Source of the DNA: Delphinapterus leucas
Taxonomy: Eukaryota; Chordata; Mammalia; Artiodactyla; Monodontidae
Direction of reading: 5' to 3'
NCBI RefSeq assembly: GCF_002288925.2
Contig: NW_022098049.1
Coordinates: 1,592,808-1,656,807, forward strand
DNA: 64,000 bases
The position numbers were made by a program, and so were the translations under genes. The notes under the pieces are model-generated. The model did not search any database and was not told the origin of the DNA. It saw only the letters and a program-made list of their open reading frames with translations. Positions within the stretch are counted from its first letter, which is position 1; each line of letters begins with the position of its first letter. Of this stretch, positions 20,530-31,345 are shown one piece after another.

Positions 20530-22439
20530 CAGTTTGACCAGTTCCCTACCCGGGTCCAGGACCGGTTAGCAAGTGAGGCACCCAGTGTGTGAAACCTAAG
20601 ACAGTGTTTGCTCTCAAGGTCAGCAAGTGCAGGCTTGGCACCTGAGAGAGAGTAAAAGCGCCTCCTTAAATTTCACATCCTGGGTGCCTAGTTTGCTCCT
20701 TACCTCTCCCTTGCCCTTGCCCTGCAGCCACCCTGCTCCTTGTGTGTAGGGCACTGTGCTCCGTGTTGTGGGAGGGTGGGAGCGAGGGTGGGGACAGAAA
20801 ATCAAGCCACCACCCCTTCCCCGGAGGGGCCCTCAGTCTGGCTGGAGAATTTGTGCATTTGCAACCACACACAGCGAGCCTAGCTGGACCTGCAGAGGCA
20901 GAATCCCTGCTCACAGGGCTGCTGTGCAGATTTCAGGGGAACCTGAATACCTGTGAGGAACTTAGCACAGCGCCCGACACCCAGGCAGTGCCTCAGAAGT
21001 GCTGGCTGGCACCATGGTGTGAACATATCTCGGACCTGTGTGTCATGAGGCTGCCTCTGAGTCTCGGGAGTTTGAGGCATGTCCTGATGCTTTGGATCTG
21101 TGACCGGGAGCCTCATCCCCACCCCACAGAAGAGCCGTCACCCAGTGACCAAGCAGTGGCCAGAGACGAAGGAAACTGGCCATCTGCGTCCTCCTCAGAC
21201 CTGCTGAGCCTGTCCTGGGAATGGTGGGTCCGTCCACAGAGCCCAACACTAGCTCTCCTTCAACTCACGGGTGTCCGCAGTCAGGCTGTAGACACTCCAG
21301 GTCTGGCTCTGTTACCTCCAAAGCCAGAGTGCAATTCCTGTGCTCCCAGACTGAGAAAAGACCTAATGGATAATACTGGTGGGGGTCAAGGTAAGCCAGG
21401 GAAGGAATGGCCTTGGGTCCTTTGTGCTGAACTGACAGTCCCCTGGTTTTCCCTAGCTGGGTGAAGGGGCCCTGTCGGTGGCCTGGGTTGTCAACACCTC
21501 AGCCTGCTGGTCTTTCAGGGTTGGAGAGGGTGCACTGATTGATCCTGGTAGGAGATTTGGGGAATCAATTTCAAGATGTCTGGGTACAGAAGACATTTCA
21601 GTTACAAAAATGATAGAAATGATGCTCGGCTTGGTCAGAGGCCACGTAGATTCTGTACATGGCTTAAAGTGGACCCACCTCTCTTAATAACTGAAGCTCA
21701 GTGGTCTTGCCTCGGGGGAAGGCGGCTTGCTGGCAGAACCACAGGACCAAAGGCATCCAGACCTCCCGGCTGGTGCCCTCCCCAGCCCTGTGCACACACC
21801 GTGCCTGCCACACACCTGCTGGCACACTGAGCACGGGCAGTCCATGCTGCAGGGTCACCGTGTGCCTCACCGGTGGCCTCAGATGTGTTCTGACACCATG
21901 ACAAGACCTCAGACTTGCGGGACATGAGGGCTTTACACGTTAGCCCACACACACCCCCCCTCAGCCCCTGCCACCTGAACCCCTAGCTCTGGCTGAGTGG
22001 TGGCTCAATAAATCATTGTTTAATTGATAAACAGAAGCGAATAAAAGAGAATCTGTGTGTGTTGAAATAGGAAGAGGGAGTCATGATGGGCCTCACTACC
22101 CAGAAGTGAACAGGAACTCTTCCAGAGTTGATTTTTTTTGCATCTGTTTTTTTCAATAAGAGGGGGATGGAGGAAGTTATCAGAAGGAATATATGTCGTG
22201 GCATCTGTCACCATTCTCCCCCTGCCTCCACGCCACTGACGTGTGGTTCTAAAATACGAAATCTGATCATGCCCAGGAGTCATAAACCCAAAAGCTTTTA
22301 GGGGCCTTGCAGGTAGCAGAAACAAGTAAAGGGGTCAAGTGTAGGACATTAGGGAGTGGTGGGGAGTGGGTCAAAGGAGAAAGCATATGTCCAGTCTAAA
22401 GCACCCAAAATTAAAAAATTTTAAGTGAGCTTTCCTGTC
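20530..22439. other. Unique sequence, about 1.9 kb, with one weak exon candidate
   Basis: No repeat is recognised across most of it. A 240-codon plus-strand frame (20742-21464) is the longest outside the CpG island but has no domain and low-complexity composition. A possible exon at about 21130-21389 is listed separately. At 21998-22018, 'gtggtggctcaataaatcattg' looks like the end of an old MIR or L2. Confidence 0.35.
21130..21389 (+). CDS. Weak candidate internal exon, probably not real
   Basis: A pyrimidine/C-rich run ending ATCCCCACCCCACAG (21115-21129) could be a 3' splice site, and GGTCAAG|GTAAGCC is a good 5' splice site (exon end 21389). One frame is open throughout (beginning EEPSPSDQAVARDEG). 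The product has no motif I recognise, the acceptor is mediocre, and such pairs occur by chance in introns. It is recorded only because it is the best acceptor-donor pair I saw downstream of the CpG island. Confidence 0.12.
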
Positions 22440-22935
22440 CATTCCAAGGACTGCTGCTCAGTAACTTCTAACCCATAGAATCAAGTCCAGATTCCTGGGC
22501 CTGGCGTGGCAGCTCTTTGAGAGCCGACCTCTACCTACCAGACGTATTTTGCCATAACCTCTTCCTCTGCTCTGCCACGTGTCCCACACTTCAGCCATTC
22601 AAGGCTGACCCCTAAACCCCACACGTGCCATCCTCTCTCCCTTTTCTTTCCTTTTCCACACGTAGGTCCTTCTCCCCGGAAGACTCAACCCCCAAACTTA
22701 GCAAAATCTACTCATTCCTGCTAGAGAGATACTTGCTCTCCCCTCCGAGAGGCTAGTATGCCATGGAAATAACCACATAGAAATCTTAGCACGTGGATTT
22801 TGATCTGTTTGCACATCTGTCTCTGTGAAAAGCTGTGGACCACCCCTGCGCTCCAAGGGAGACTGTCCTCTTTGTCTTCGTGTTCCCAGCACCCTCCCAG
22901 GGCTGGCCCACTGAGTAGGTTCAAAATGAGCGTCT
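22440..22935 (+). repeat. L2 LINE 3'-region relic
   Basis: The order 'aaatcaagtccagattcctgggcctggcgtggc', 'tctgccacgtgtcccacacttcagcc', 'gttcccagcaccctcccagggctggcccactgagtaggttc' is typical of plus-strand L2. It is almost 500 bp long. Confidence 0.65.
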
Positions 22936-23449
22936 CTCTCGAGTGACTGGATGGTTCTACAAATGAGTAAATGATTCTTTCACCAGAGCCTGTTTGGGAG
23001 CCTGTGTTCTGGGTCAGCGCGAGGTAGTTAAATAGGAGTTGCTGCCCCTGGTGGCTGGTCCTTGCCAGTGCCTGGAAGGACAGTCACTGGACCATTTCGT
23101 CACAGGAAGCCGGCAAGGAGGCTTCCGTCCCAGGCTGCCTTTGTCCCAGGGTTGGGGCCTCTGGGCCAAATTCTGCTGATCTGCCTGCCTCCCTGGCTCA
23201 GCCCCGCTACCTTGTCTGGACATCTGGCCTCTGTGTGCATCCTGGGTCCACTTCCTCCCTCTGACTTGGCTGTAGCCTCTGTTTCCTTCCGGGACCACTG
23301 GGTCCACCTTCCTGTGTGGCACCCAGAGCAATATCACAGGTGGCATTGCAGGATCTTTCTACCAATTCCAATGGTAATTTTTTATTTTTTTTGGCCAAGT
23401 CTGAACTTGAAACCAAACTCTAAAGGTGGTAGGAAAGAAGGACACACGT
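22936..23449. other. Unique sequence, no gene seen
   Basis: The longest frame (139 codons, 23062-23481) has no recognisable domain and runs into a MIR. No repeat is recognised. Confidence 0.35.
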
Positions 23450-23690
23450 TGATTGAATGCCTGCTGCATGCCAACCATTGATCCAAGCATACTGTATTCT
23501 CTACCTTGTCTTATTTTATTTCATTCCCCCAACACCCCCAGCTGGTAGAAATTTTTATACCCATTCTACATATGAGGAAATTGAGGCTTTATGAAATCAA
23601 CTGGATTTAAAGGCAGGCCCAAGTGACATCACAGCCCAAGTACTTGCCACATTGCAGAGCTGGCATGTAAGTTAAAGGTTATTAAGACTC
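23450..23690 (-). repeat. MIR SINE relic
   Basis: Reverse MIR: 'gaatgcctgctgcatgccaaccattgatcc' and 'tacccattctacatatgaggaaattgaggctttatg'. Confidence 0.75.
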
Positions 23691-23940
23691 TGTGTTAAGT
23701 GCTTTAGTGAGTGGGATACAGAGTTTACTATTTTGATGTAAAAGGCTGCATGGCTAGAATGAGTAACAAAGGCATCTTTTCTCTTTCCCTTAGAAGGTGC
23801 TTCCTGGCACTAATACAGCTTCTTATCCTCAAGATACTTGTCCTCGTACAGTTTTGGCGCCAAATATTTTTCCTCTGGGGCGGGAAGAAAAAAAAAATAC
23901 TTGCCACAAGAGAGATGGCCAGTTGACTATGAGATTACAA

Positions 23941-23942
<2 letters not shown>

Positions 23943-23972
<30 letters not shown>
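23943..23972. repeat. (GT)15 microsatellite
   Basis: Thirty nt of pure GT. Likely to be polymorphic. Confidence 0.97.
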
Positions 23973-23976
<4 letters not shown>

Positions 23977-24034
23977 GAGAATAACTGGCTATTCTGTGAC
24001 AAACATGCATAAACCCTCTGGAACAGGCACTGAA

Positions 24035-24200
24035 TAAGATGTATGAGTAGTCAGCTTAGGCTAAGCTATGATGCAGTGACAAATAAACCCTGATATCCTA
24101 GTGGCTTAACCAAGCAAGGATTATTTCTTACTTTCATGAAATTCACTGAAGGACAAGAGCTCTTCAAGGTAGCTATGACTTAAGGATCCAGGCAGGGTAA
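24035..24200 (-). mobile_element. Ancient LTR-like fragment, family not assigned
   Basis: 'cagcttaggctaagctatgatgcagtgacaaataaaccctgatatcctagtggcttaacc' resembles the end of an MLT-type LTR in reverse. It is interrupted or ended by the SINE at 24208. Confidence 0.45.
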
Positions 24201-24207
24201 ATATTTT

Positions 24208-24391
24208 TAAATATTTATTTATTTATTTGGTTGCACCGGGTCTTAGTTGTGGCTTGCGGGCTCCTTAGTTGTGGCATGCGAACTCTTAGCTGTGGCATGC
24301 ATACGGGATCTAGTTCCCTGACCAGGGGTAGAACCCGGGCCCCCTGCACTGGGATCGCGGGGTCTTATCCACTGCTCCACCAGGGAAGTCC
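24208..24391 (-). mobile_element. Older tRNA-derived SINE of the CHR/artiodactyl group, minus strand
   Basis: It has an AT-rich tail 'atatttatttatttatttgg', a body of 'gttgtggcttgcgggctccttagttgtggcatgcgaactc' and a tRNA-like head ending 'ccactgctccaccagggaagtcccc'. The body differs from the young CHR copies elsewhere and matches the older cetartiodactyl-wide subfamily pattern. Confidence 0.85.
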
Positions 24392-24959
24392 CCAGGCTAA
24401 ATTTTTTAGCCACGTCATTTCAAAGAATCGGCTTTCAGGCTGCTGAAGAGGAAAACAAAATCAAAGGGACACATACACACTCTAAACATGTCACTTCTGC
24501 TCACATGACCCAGCCTAATTGCAATGAGCCTGGAAAACCGTGGCAGAGCACGTGGGTGTCTGTCGAGTAGGACATGTCTCTGTATCCAGCCACATCCTGG
24601 GCTGACGGACTGTGCTGCTTCTCGGCCTCACGGAGTCTCAGGGAGTGAAGAGGACCAGTGGCGAAGCCCAGATCTGAACAAAACTTCCTGCCACTTGGTC
24701 CAGCGTAACTTTTGGCTCTAAGGACAGCGTCCAATTGTCCTGCCCAGTGGTATGTGGGGAAGTGGTCCTGAGGATCCGAAAGACCATCAAATGTGCAAGT
24801 TAATTTTTTGCAGCATATTTACCTTTCTTACATTTTGTAGAGTACCATTCCAGTTTGGTCCTGCCTCAAGCATCCAGTCTGGCATAAAGGAAATTAAAAT
24901 TTTATGAGGCCCTAATCACTGCCAAGCACGAATGATGCTGAGCATAGGAGTAACTCTAA
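24392..24959. other. Unique sequence, no gene seen
   Basis: No repeat or coding signal recognised. Confidence 0.35.
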
Positions 24960-25215
24960 TGGCTGGTATTTACCACAAGCAAGTGTGCACTGTGCCAGGT
25001 GGAGCCTCAGCACTAGTGGATTAATTTATATATTCCACCCACCTGCCCTCGGAGGGCCTGACCGTTCCTTTCCTCCCGAGAGAGGCCTGATTATTTGCAT
25101 ATAATAAATGAGGAAACTGAGGCTCAGCGAGGTGAAGGAACACAGCTAGGAAGGGGCAGAGCTCGGCTTCCCTGGCAGGTCTAGCTGATTCTAAACCCAA
25201 CACTTGATTTGTGAG
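24960..25215 (-). repeat. MIR SINE relic
   Basis: Reverse MIR core 'aaatgaggaaactgaggctcagcgaggtgaaggaacacagctaggaaggggcagagc', preceded by the 'gtgcactgtgccaggtgg' end. Confidence 0.85.
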
Positions 25216-25369
25216 GTTGGGAGTATGTAGGGGATGCAGAAAAGGCCAGGGATTAAATACTAGTGCCATTAAGGTAAGAAGTTGAAAGGTTTTTGTGGAT
25301 TCAGCTATGCCTATACATTCCGGGAGTGGGGGGAGTGTCAGAAGCGTTCTGAGTGTTGGACACTTCGTT

Positions 25370-25460
25370 GATTCATACAAGAAGTGTTCCACCTCCTACT
25401 ACAGGCACCTGCTAAATGCTACAGTGGTGAACAAGATGCTGCTTCAGTCTAGATACGTTT
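25370..25460 (-). repeat. L2 LINE fragment
   Basis: 'ccacctcctactacaggcacctgctaaatgctacagtggtgaacaagatg' follows reverse L2. Confidence 0.5.
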
Positions 25461-25724
25461 CTCTCTCTATGGAACTTTCTACATTTTTTAAATGACCTTG
25501 CAAAGTAACTTAAGAACCTTGATCCCAGCACCCTGCCCAGGAATGGTCCTGTGTTTGAATCTTAACTCTGAAAACATTGCACGTGGCCCCTGAGCTCTAC
25601 TCGGAAAATAAGGACCCTCTTCAACCAATGTATCCCATAATTAACCAGCCAAGCGTTTGCTGGTTATCACCTTTGCGTAGTTCCTGTCTTGAACAGTCAG
25701 CCAACCAATATTATTGTCAACCTC
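25461..25724. other. Unique sequence
   Basis: Short unique interval with nothing notable. Confidence 0.35.
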
Positions 25725-25830
25725 CAAGATCACCTAGTCCAACCCTCTGAGGTTTGATAGGAGAGGAAACCCAGGCTCTCCCTGGGGCGTGAAAGGCCCA
25801 AGGCCCCTCTGCTCCTATAAAAGGTTTCAA
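25725..25830 (-). repeat. MIR-like fragment
   Basis: 'gatcacctagtccaaccctctgaggtttgataggagaggaaacccaggctc' follows a reverse MIR-type core, diverged. Confidence 0.5.
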
Positions 25831-25930
25831 TATCAAAGCTGGCTCCAGGACAGCAAACAGCATCAATGGTGCAAAAAGTGCACCTCTCTCCTCTACACTT
25901 ACATTCGGGAATGTTACGGATGCAGTGTTT

Positions 25931-26064
25931 TGGGAATTCCCTGGTGGTCTAGTGGTTAGGGCTCCGCGCTTCCACTGCAGCATGCACAGCTCCTATCCCA
26001 GGTTCTATCCCTGGTCGGGGAACTAAAACCCTGCATGACCTGCGGTGCAGCCAAAGAAAAAAAA
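25931..26064 (+). mobile_element. Short tRNA-derived SINE of the CHR group, older subfamily
   Basis: The head 'gggaattccctggtggtctagtggttaggg', B-box-like 'ggttctatccctggtcgggg' and tail 'ccaaagaaaaaaaa' give a 134-bp copy. Perfect 13-bp target-site duplications GGATGCAGTGTTT lie at 25918-25930 and 26065-26077. Confidence 0.9.
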
Positions 26065-26077
26065 GGATGCAGTGTTT

Positions 26078-27586
26078 CACCTCTCTAAGCTCTTAACACC
26101 TTGCCCACATGCCCTTCCACCCCCCCAGAGCGCCCAGGGCAGGAGAGCTGACAAGTCCTTCTCCCCACCCAACTCCTAGGTTTTGGGGGAGAATGGGGAG
26201 GTGGTGAAGGCTGCAGCCAGCCTTCCCTCCATCACAGAAGGTAAAGGACACACACGATGTCAAGTTACTAGCAATGGGAACTGGGCTAGAGCCCTGTGCT
26301 TTTTGCTTGGGCTTCACTATTTTCTTGTTTGATTTGCAGTATTAGAATTTCATGCCAAGTTCTCTGACCAAGCTAATCATTTCATACTGGGGGATGAGGG
26401 GTACAGGTGGAAGAGATATAAATCCAAAGAAGTCTATTAAATATCATTTTGGTGAACTTCACATATTGTAGCTGGTTTGGTGCCCAGAATATACTGGTAT
26501 GACTTGATTATCTCCACGAAGTAGAGGCCTTGGTTGTGGTGGTGCTGGTCATCCGAGGAGGGAGCAGGCCAGTGCCCAGTCTTTCTGATTATGAGAAACT
26601 CTCAGTCTCAATGACCCCGCTGGACCCTGAGGTGTAGTCAGCTTCTCCTTTCCAAGCTTCTGGAAGAGTCCCATCCACCTGCATCCCACCAACCCCTCTG
26701 CCTTTGCTTTGCACGAATAACAGCACTTGAATTTACTTTGGAGAAAAAGAAAATGCTTTTGGTTTTTCCTAGCTGGTCTGGTACAGCTAGAGTCTGTCTG
26801 TCTTGCAGTTCAGGTGACCTTGACGACAGACGACACTAGTCACCGTTAGGTCCCTTTCATCCCAGCCCCATCCCATCCTGCCCTCTTCCCCTGTCCTGGG
26901 TTCACATGGTACCGGTTACCAGGGTCATGGTGGCCTCCAGCTTTTCTGCTCTGCTAGACGCCCATGGATGAAGCTGGTGCTGGGCCTGCAACCCTTGGCT
27001 TCTGCAAAAACAGTGGGAGGGAGACAGCACAGTGAGCCCCCAGGCTGTTGTGGCCACCCCTTGTGCTCAGTAAATATTTGTGGAATTCCTGAGTCAGGCA
27101 GCACCAATGGACCCACAGTGACCCTTATCCAGGAGGCAAGCTGTTGGAGATTTGGCACTCGGTCATTTGTTCTGGCAACGGATGAAACATCTTTGCACCA
27201 CATGGTCTCGGTAACCCTAAATGCAGGTTAACAGTGAATGCTTGCGTTAGTCGTGAGAATAGCTAGTGGTCACTTAAGAGCAGAGCCTTTTCCCCAGGGG
27301 GAGGGGGAATGAAAATCCTATTAAAATCCAGGAGCTAAAGAACAAAGAACGTGTTTTGTTTTGTTTTGTTTCCTCCTTTCAAAACCATGTGGGAGGTTTG
27401 CCTGAAAGACTTATAAAAACAAAACAAAAACCTACAACTGGAAGTTATATCATGTGTAGACAGGTGCACGCACACACGCAAACAGAGCTAAAACAGCACA
27501 GCTGGAAAGTTTAATATTTTTGAGTCTTTTGTTTGCCAATGCAAAGGTATTTGTATCCAACTTTAACAGCAGAAAGCATACGTTAA
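26078..27586. other. Unique sequence, about 1.5 kb
   Basis: No strong repeat except a possible L2 end at about 27060-27090 ('gctcagtaaatatttgtggaattcctgag') and a (GTTTT)n tract at about 27352-27370. ORFs are under 95 codons without motifs. Confidence 0.35.
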
Positions 27587-27797
27587 GGGCTTCCCTGGTG
27601 GCACAGTGGTTGAGAGTCCGCCTGCCGATGCAGGGGACGCGGGTTCGTGCCCCGGTCCGGGAAGATCCCACATGCCGCGGAGCGGCTGGGCCCGTGAGCC
27701 ATGGCCGCTGAGCCTGCGCGTCCGGAGCCTGTGCTCTGCAACGGGAGGGGCCACAACAGTGAGAGGCCCGCGTACCGCAAAAAAAAAAAAAAAAAAT
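27587..27797 (+). mobile_element. CHR-type SINE, young copy
   Basis: Full-length plus-strand copy with A box ('tggcacagtggttg'), B box ('ggttcgtgccc') and an A19 tail (27779-27797). It has a short TSD (GTTAAG) on both sides. It is a near-consensus sequence. Confidence 0.93.
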
Positions 27798-28041
27798 GTT
27801 AAGTCTGATGGTTTGTTTTGTAAGTTCCGTGCTGTAGACCTCCAACTCTGTAAACCAAGGCTTTCAACGAATGAAAAGACTATACGTTTGTGTGGTGTTT
27901 GTGGAAAATAACAACACACAGAAAAATTCCTGCTCCTGGGTTTGCAGAGAGGGTGTATTTATTGCAAATTAGCTACTTCATTCTGGCTATCTGGAATAAA
28001 ACTCTCAGGGCATAGTGGGCAAATTATCATTTTTAGTAAAA

Positions 28042-28056
28042 TAATTACTTAATTAA
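28042..28056. promoter_or_regulatory. Homeodomain-type AT-rich site cluster
   Basis: TAATTA at 28042-28047 and TTAATTAA at 28049-28056, in a unique AT-rich stretch. These are classic homeodomain cores. AT richness alone can produce them. Confidence 0.3.
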
Positions 28057-28974
28057 ACGTATTCCTGCAAAGTTCCCATAATGCCCCTTCCTGTGAGATG
28101 GAGTTTTGTAAGTTGGGTCTGACAGCTTTCCTCATGAGCAGGATTTTGACATGGGGCTTCTATCTGGGGACTCTGGGAGCACAGGGGAATGTTTTCAGCT
28201 CAGATGAGAACTCTGTAGACTAGGGAAGCAGAGGTGCTCAGTAGCGCCCTCCTGACCCCAGATGCACGTTTGGAGGAAGATGGCTGCCAGTTCTGGGCAA
28301 TCTCTGTCTTTCCGTTCGAATGAGTCGACGTGGAACTTTTCCACTCTTCTGGAATAAGTATGTGTCCTGAAAGAAATTCTATACACAGGCGGGGGTCAGG
28401 AGGCCTGGGGTCTCCCAGCTCAGCCACCCACTGCCTGCTGACTTGGAGGGTGTCATTCGCCCCCTCTCTGGCTTCAGTGACCCCGCTTGTAAAGTGGGCG
28501 TGGCCTCACGGGCTTGGAGTGACTTTTCCTCCCAGTGGTCTGTTGGATGGGTTCGCTCTGTCCGCTCCAGGCTGGCAGGGCTTCTGCAGGTTGGGCTGCT
28601 TGTCAGAGGCCTGCTGCCACCCAGCTGCCTCAGAGGAGCCTGTTGACTCAGATCTTTCTGGAAGCCTTGTACAAAAGAACTCGTCTCTCCAGCGAAATTG
28701 CCCACGGAACTGGTATGACGTTTCCTTGGAAAGCCCACGTGGTGTTGAGCAAGCAGGCTGCTGTGTGCAGCTCCCAAGGCAATGGGCCTGGGACTGATTT
28801 ACAGGGAAGAGGCGAGAAAGGGAAAGAGAAGGGGCGGCTCGTGGCGGGTGGACGGGGTCTGGCAGGTTCTCGGGGCCCATCGCCTGCTGGAAAAGTTAAT
28901 GGGCCGTCTCGGTGAGGGTGAGGGGGGCAAAGCTGGCCGGGCTGCCCTCCCAGCCCTCGGCCTCTGGAATGCCA

Positions 28975-28985
28975 TGTTTATTTAC
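28975..28985 (-). promoter_or_regulatory. Consensus forkhead (FOX) site
   Basis: TGTTTATTTAC reads GTAAATAAACA on the minus strand, a full match to the extended FOXA/FOXO-type motif. It sits alone in otherwise GC-rich unique DNA, so base composition does not explain it. Confidence 0.45.
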
Positions 28986-29581
28986 GGCTCTGTGGATCCT
29001 TGTTTCTCTTGGGAAATCACTTCTTCCACGGCTGCAGGAGGCTGGCAGCGTGTCTCCAAAGCAATCTCCCTTCCCCTCCAGTTAGAGCTTTTGGGGACCA
29101 GGGGGTGGCAGCGTGACATGCTTTAGGAGAAGAGGACAAAGTGAGCCTGCAGGTGGTGGCGGGACTCTGAGTGGTCAGCCTGTATGAACGCCCTCTCCTT
29201 CCCCCTTTCCGGTTCTGAGCCTGGGAAGAAGGGGGTGGGGACTCAGGGCTGTGGGCACTTAAAAGTGAAAGCAGCCAAGCACAAGCCACCGGATTTCCCT
29301 CTCCCTTCCCCCTCCCAGCCCAGCAAGCAACCCCCAAATGGCACCCGGAGCAGAGGTGGGAGCGCTCTTAGGTTAGTAGGTGGCGTGAGCCAGACTTGGC
29401 GGTTTAACCATCTGGCGTCTTTCTGTGCGAAGCTGTAACGGTGGCTCTGGGCCCACCGCACACTCAGCGCTCCGCGTCACTTCCTCCAGGGACTTGCGCC
29501 GGAGCTCAGTCTCGGCCCTCCTGTCCCCTCCACGGGGAGGCCTTCCCTGGAGTGGACCCTGCTCCCCGTTCCCCCAGACCA

Positions 29582-29873
29582 GGATTTCTCGATCTCACCA
29601 CTGTTGACACTTGGGGATGGCGGAGTCTTTGTTGTGCAGGGCTGTTCTGTGCGCCATAGGGTGCCGAGAAGCATCCCTGGCCTCGACCCGCCAGATGCCG
29701 GTAGCGCCTTCCCTCCAGTTGCCGAGAAGCATCCCTGGCCTCGACCCGCCAGATGCCGGCAGCGCCTTCCCTCCAGTTCCCTCCAAAAACATCTCCAGAT
29801 GTTGCCAAATGTCTCCATGGGGGTAGAATTGTCCCATCCTTCCCTCCCCCTCTACTGAGAGCCACTGGCTAAA
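29582..29873 (-). mobile_element. MER20 (hAT-Charlie) relic with an internal 58-bp tandem duplication
   Basis: Reverse-oriented MER20-like element: 'tttctcgatctcaccactgttgacacttgg' at the left, 'ccaaatgtctccatgggggtagaattgtccc' and 'actgagagccactggct' at the right. Residues 29662-29719 and 29720-29777 are a direct tandem repeat of 58 bp differing at one position. This makes the copy longer than the usual roughly 220 bp. It has no coding capacity. Confidence 0.85.
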
Positions 29874-29959
29874 TCACATCCTCTGTTTTATCTTCATCTC
29901 AGCCTTCTTCACTCTCTGAAAGGATCTTACTTTTTCTTCACTTGATCCGTCTGGTGCAC

Positions 29960-30345
29960 AGCCCAGCAGCACAGTATATTCACCTGAGAAGTTTTTTTTA
30001 AATCCCACTGCCCAGCCCCACCCCCAAATAATTCAATTAGAATCTCTGGAGTCTAGGGACATGCTCATTTTAAAAGCTTCCCAGGGCTTCCCTGGTGGCG
30101 CAGTGGTTGAGAGTCCGTCTGCCGATGCAGGGGACACGGGTTCGTGCCCCGGTCCGGGAAGATCCCACATGCCACGGAGTGGCTGGGCCCGTGAGCCATG
30201 GCCGCTGAGTCTGCGCGTCCAGAGCCTATGCCCTGCAACGGGAGAGGCCACAGCAGTGAGAGGCCCGCGTACCGCAAAAAAAAGAACAAAAAACTTCCCA
30301 GATTCGTCTGCTGGGCAGCCTGGCTTGAGGATCACTTCTCTCTCC
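29960..30345 (+). mobile_element. MER5A (hAT-Charlie) relic split by a CHR SINE
   Basis: 29960-30083 ('gtatattcacctgagaagtttt...ccagccccacccccaaataattcaattagaatctctgg...attttaaaagcttccca') continues at about 30296-30345 ('cttcccagattcgtctgctgggcagcctggcttgaggatcactt'), giving the expected MER5A order. A SINE is inserted at 30084. Confidence 0.8.
30084..30290 (+). mobile_element. CHR-type SINE, inserted in MER5A
   Basis: Full-length plus-strand copy with an A-rich tail (aaaaaaaagaacaaaaaa). TSDs AA(G/-)CTTCCCAG flank it, with slight divergence. Confidence 0.92.
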
Positions 30346-30399
30346 CCACCGGAGGGTGAGCTGCCGCCTGAGGAAGGAACATGGCTCCGTGGCCACAGT

Positions 30400-30465
30400 T
30401 GTGTTGTTAGGAGGGTGTCTGGTGCATAGTGGGGACTCAGAACTGAGATTGCACGAATGAACAAA
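30400..30465 (+). repeat. L2 3'-end fragment
   Basis: 'gtgtctggtgcatagtggggactcagaactgagattgcacgaatgaacaaatg' resembles an L2 end with the (GAAT)n-type terminus. Confidence 0.45.
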
Positions 30466-30519
30466 TGCTCAGAAAACCAATCGTCAGCGGTGGATGGTTT
30501 TGGTAGGGATTCTTTCATT

Positions 30520-30680
30520 TTTATCATTCATTCAACAAACATTCATGAAGTGCTTGCTCTGTGCCAGGTGAGGTGCTAAATGCAGGGATGCAAAGTTGAG
30601 TAAAACGTGACCCCCATCTTTTAGGTGCCTCCAGTCCCCTGGGAGGCACAAATATGCAAAGACACAGGGTTGCCCGTATC
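30520..30680 (-). repeat. L2 LINE relic, reverse orientation
   Basis: 'cattcattcaacaaacattcatgaagtgcttgctctgtgccaggtgaggtgctaaatgcagggatgcaaagttgag' is a textbook reverse L2 3' end. Confidence 0.8.
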
Positions 30681-30769
30681 ATGAGATCATTGCTAGACTG
30701 GAGGTCTGTGGACAGCAATTAGCGCATAGAATAAGCAGTTCCTTAAAAGACACTAGAAAGGCACCTAGT

Positions 30770-30975
30770 TTCTCTCCATGAAGTGTTCTACTTACATTTT
30801 CACACTTGAACATCATCACAACCATGCACAGTAGGTGTGGCCCCCATTTCCCAGCTGAGCAAACTGAGGTGCTACCTAACTTCCAATAGGGGTCACCTGC
30901 CTATGTGTGGCCCAGCCTGGACTCAAACCCAGGTCTGCCTCTCAAAAGCCCACTTTCTTTCCAGCGTACGATGCT
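30770..30975 (-). repeat. MIR SINE relic
   Basis: Reverse MIR: 'cccccatttcccagctgagcaaactgagg', 'gcccagcctggactcaaacccaggtctgcctc'. Confidence 0.8.
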
Positions 30976-31144
30976 GCATCCAGAGCTGAGGCTAGAACAC
31001 AGGGTCCTGGATTGGCTTGTGCACACAACCGGCACGTAAGATCAATCCCACTTCTGCCATTAACCAGCAATTGAGTCTGTGTTTTCTGCCCCTGACCCCT
31101 GAAGACCCTTTATTCTGTGCTCTTTCATTCTGTGAAACCAAGAG

Positions 31145-31345
31145 TCAGACTGTCTTAGTCTGGGTTCCCCAGAAGCAGACCCCAAGACAAAGATCCAGGC
31201 GCACGTCATTTATCTGAGAAGTGAAGGAAACTGGTGGGTGAGCCAAGAAGTGAGACGGGGATGAGAAGGTAGCAAGACATGGAGCATTTTCAAGGAAGTT
31301 ATCACAGTGGGCAGCTGGGACTTAATCCCACGGGGACCTCTGGCC
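31145..31345. mobile_element. Possible ancient LTR-type repeat, family not assigned
   Basis: 'ttagtctgggttccccagaagcagaccccaagacaaagatccaggcgcacg' matches a widespread mammalian repeat start. The rest is too diverged for me to classify. Confidence 0.35.

Larger units (their letters stand above)
27798..29580. other. Unique sequence, about 1.8 kb, candidate regulatory DNA
   Basis: A repeat-free block. 27950-28080 is AT-rich with TAATTA (28042-28047) and TTAATTAA (28049-28056). 28800-29570 is GC-rich with a consensus forkhead site at 28975-28985. ORFs up to 155 codons (28330-28797) overlap each other on both strands and lack motifs. No exon can be supported. Confidence 0.45.

Noticed and set aside
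20742..21464. 240-codon plus-strand frame
   Set aside because: No domain, a biased composition and overlapping frames on both strands. Kept only as the context of the weak exon candidate at 21130-21389.
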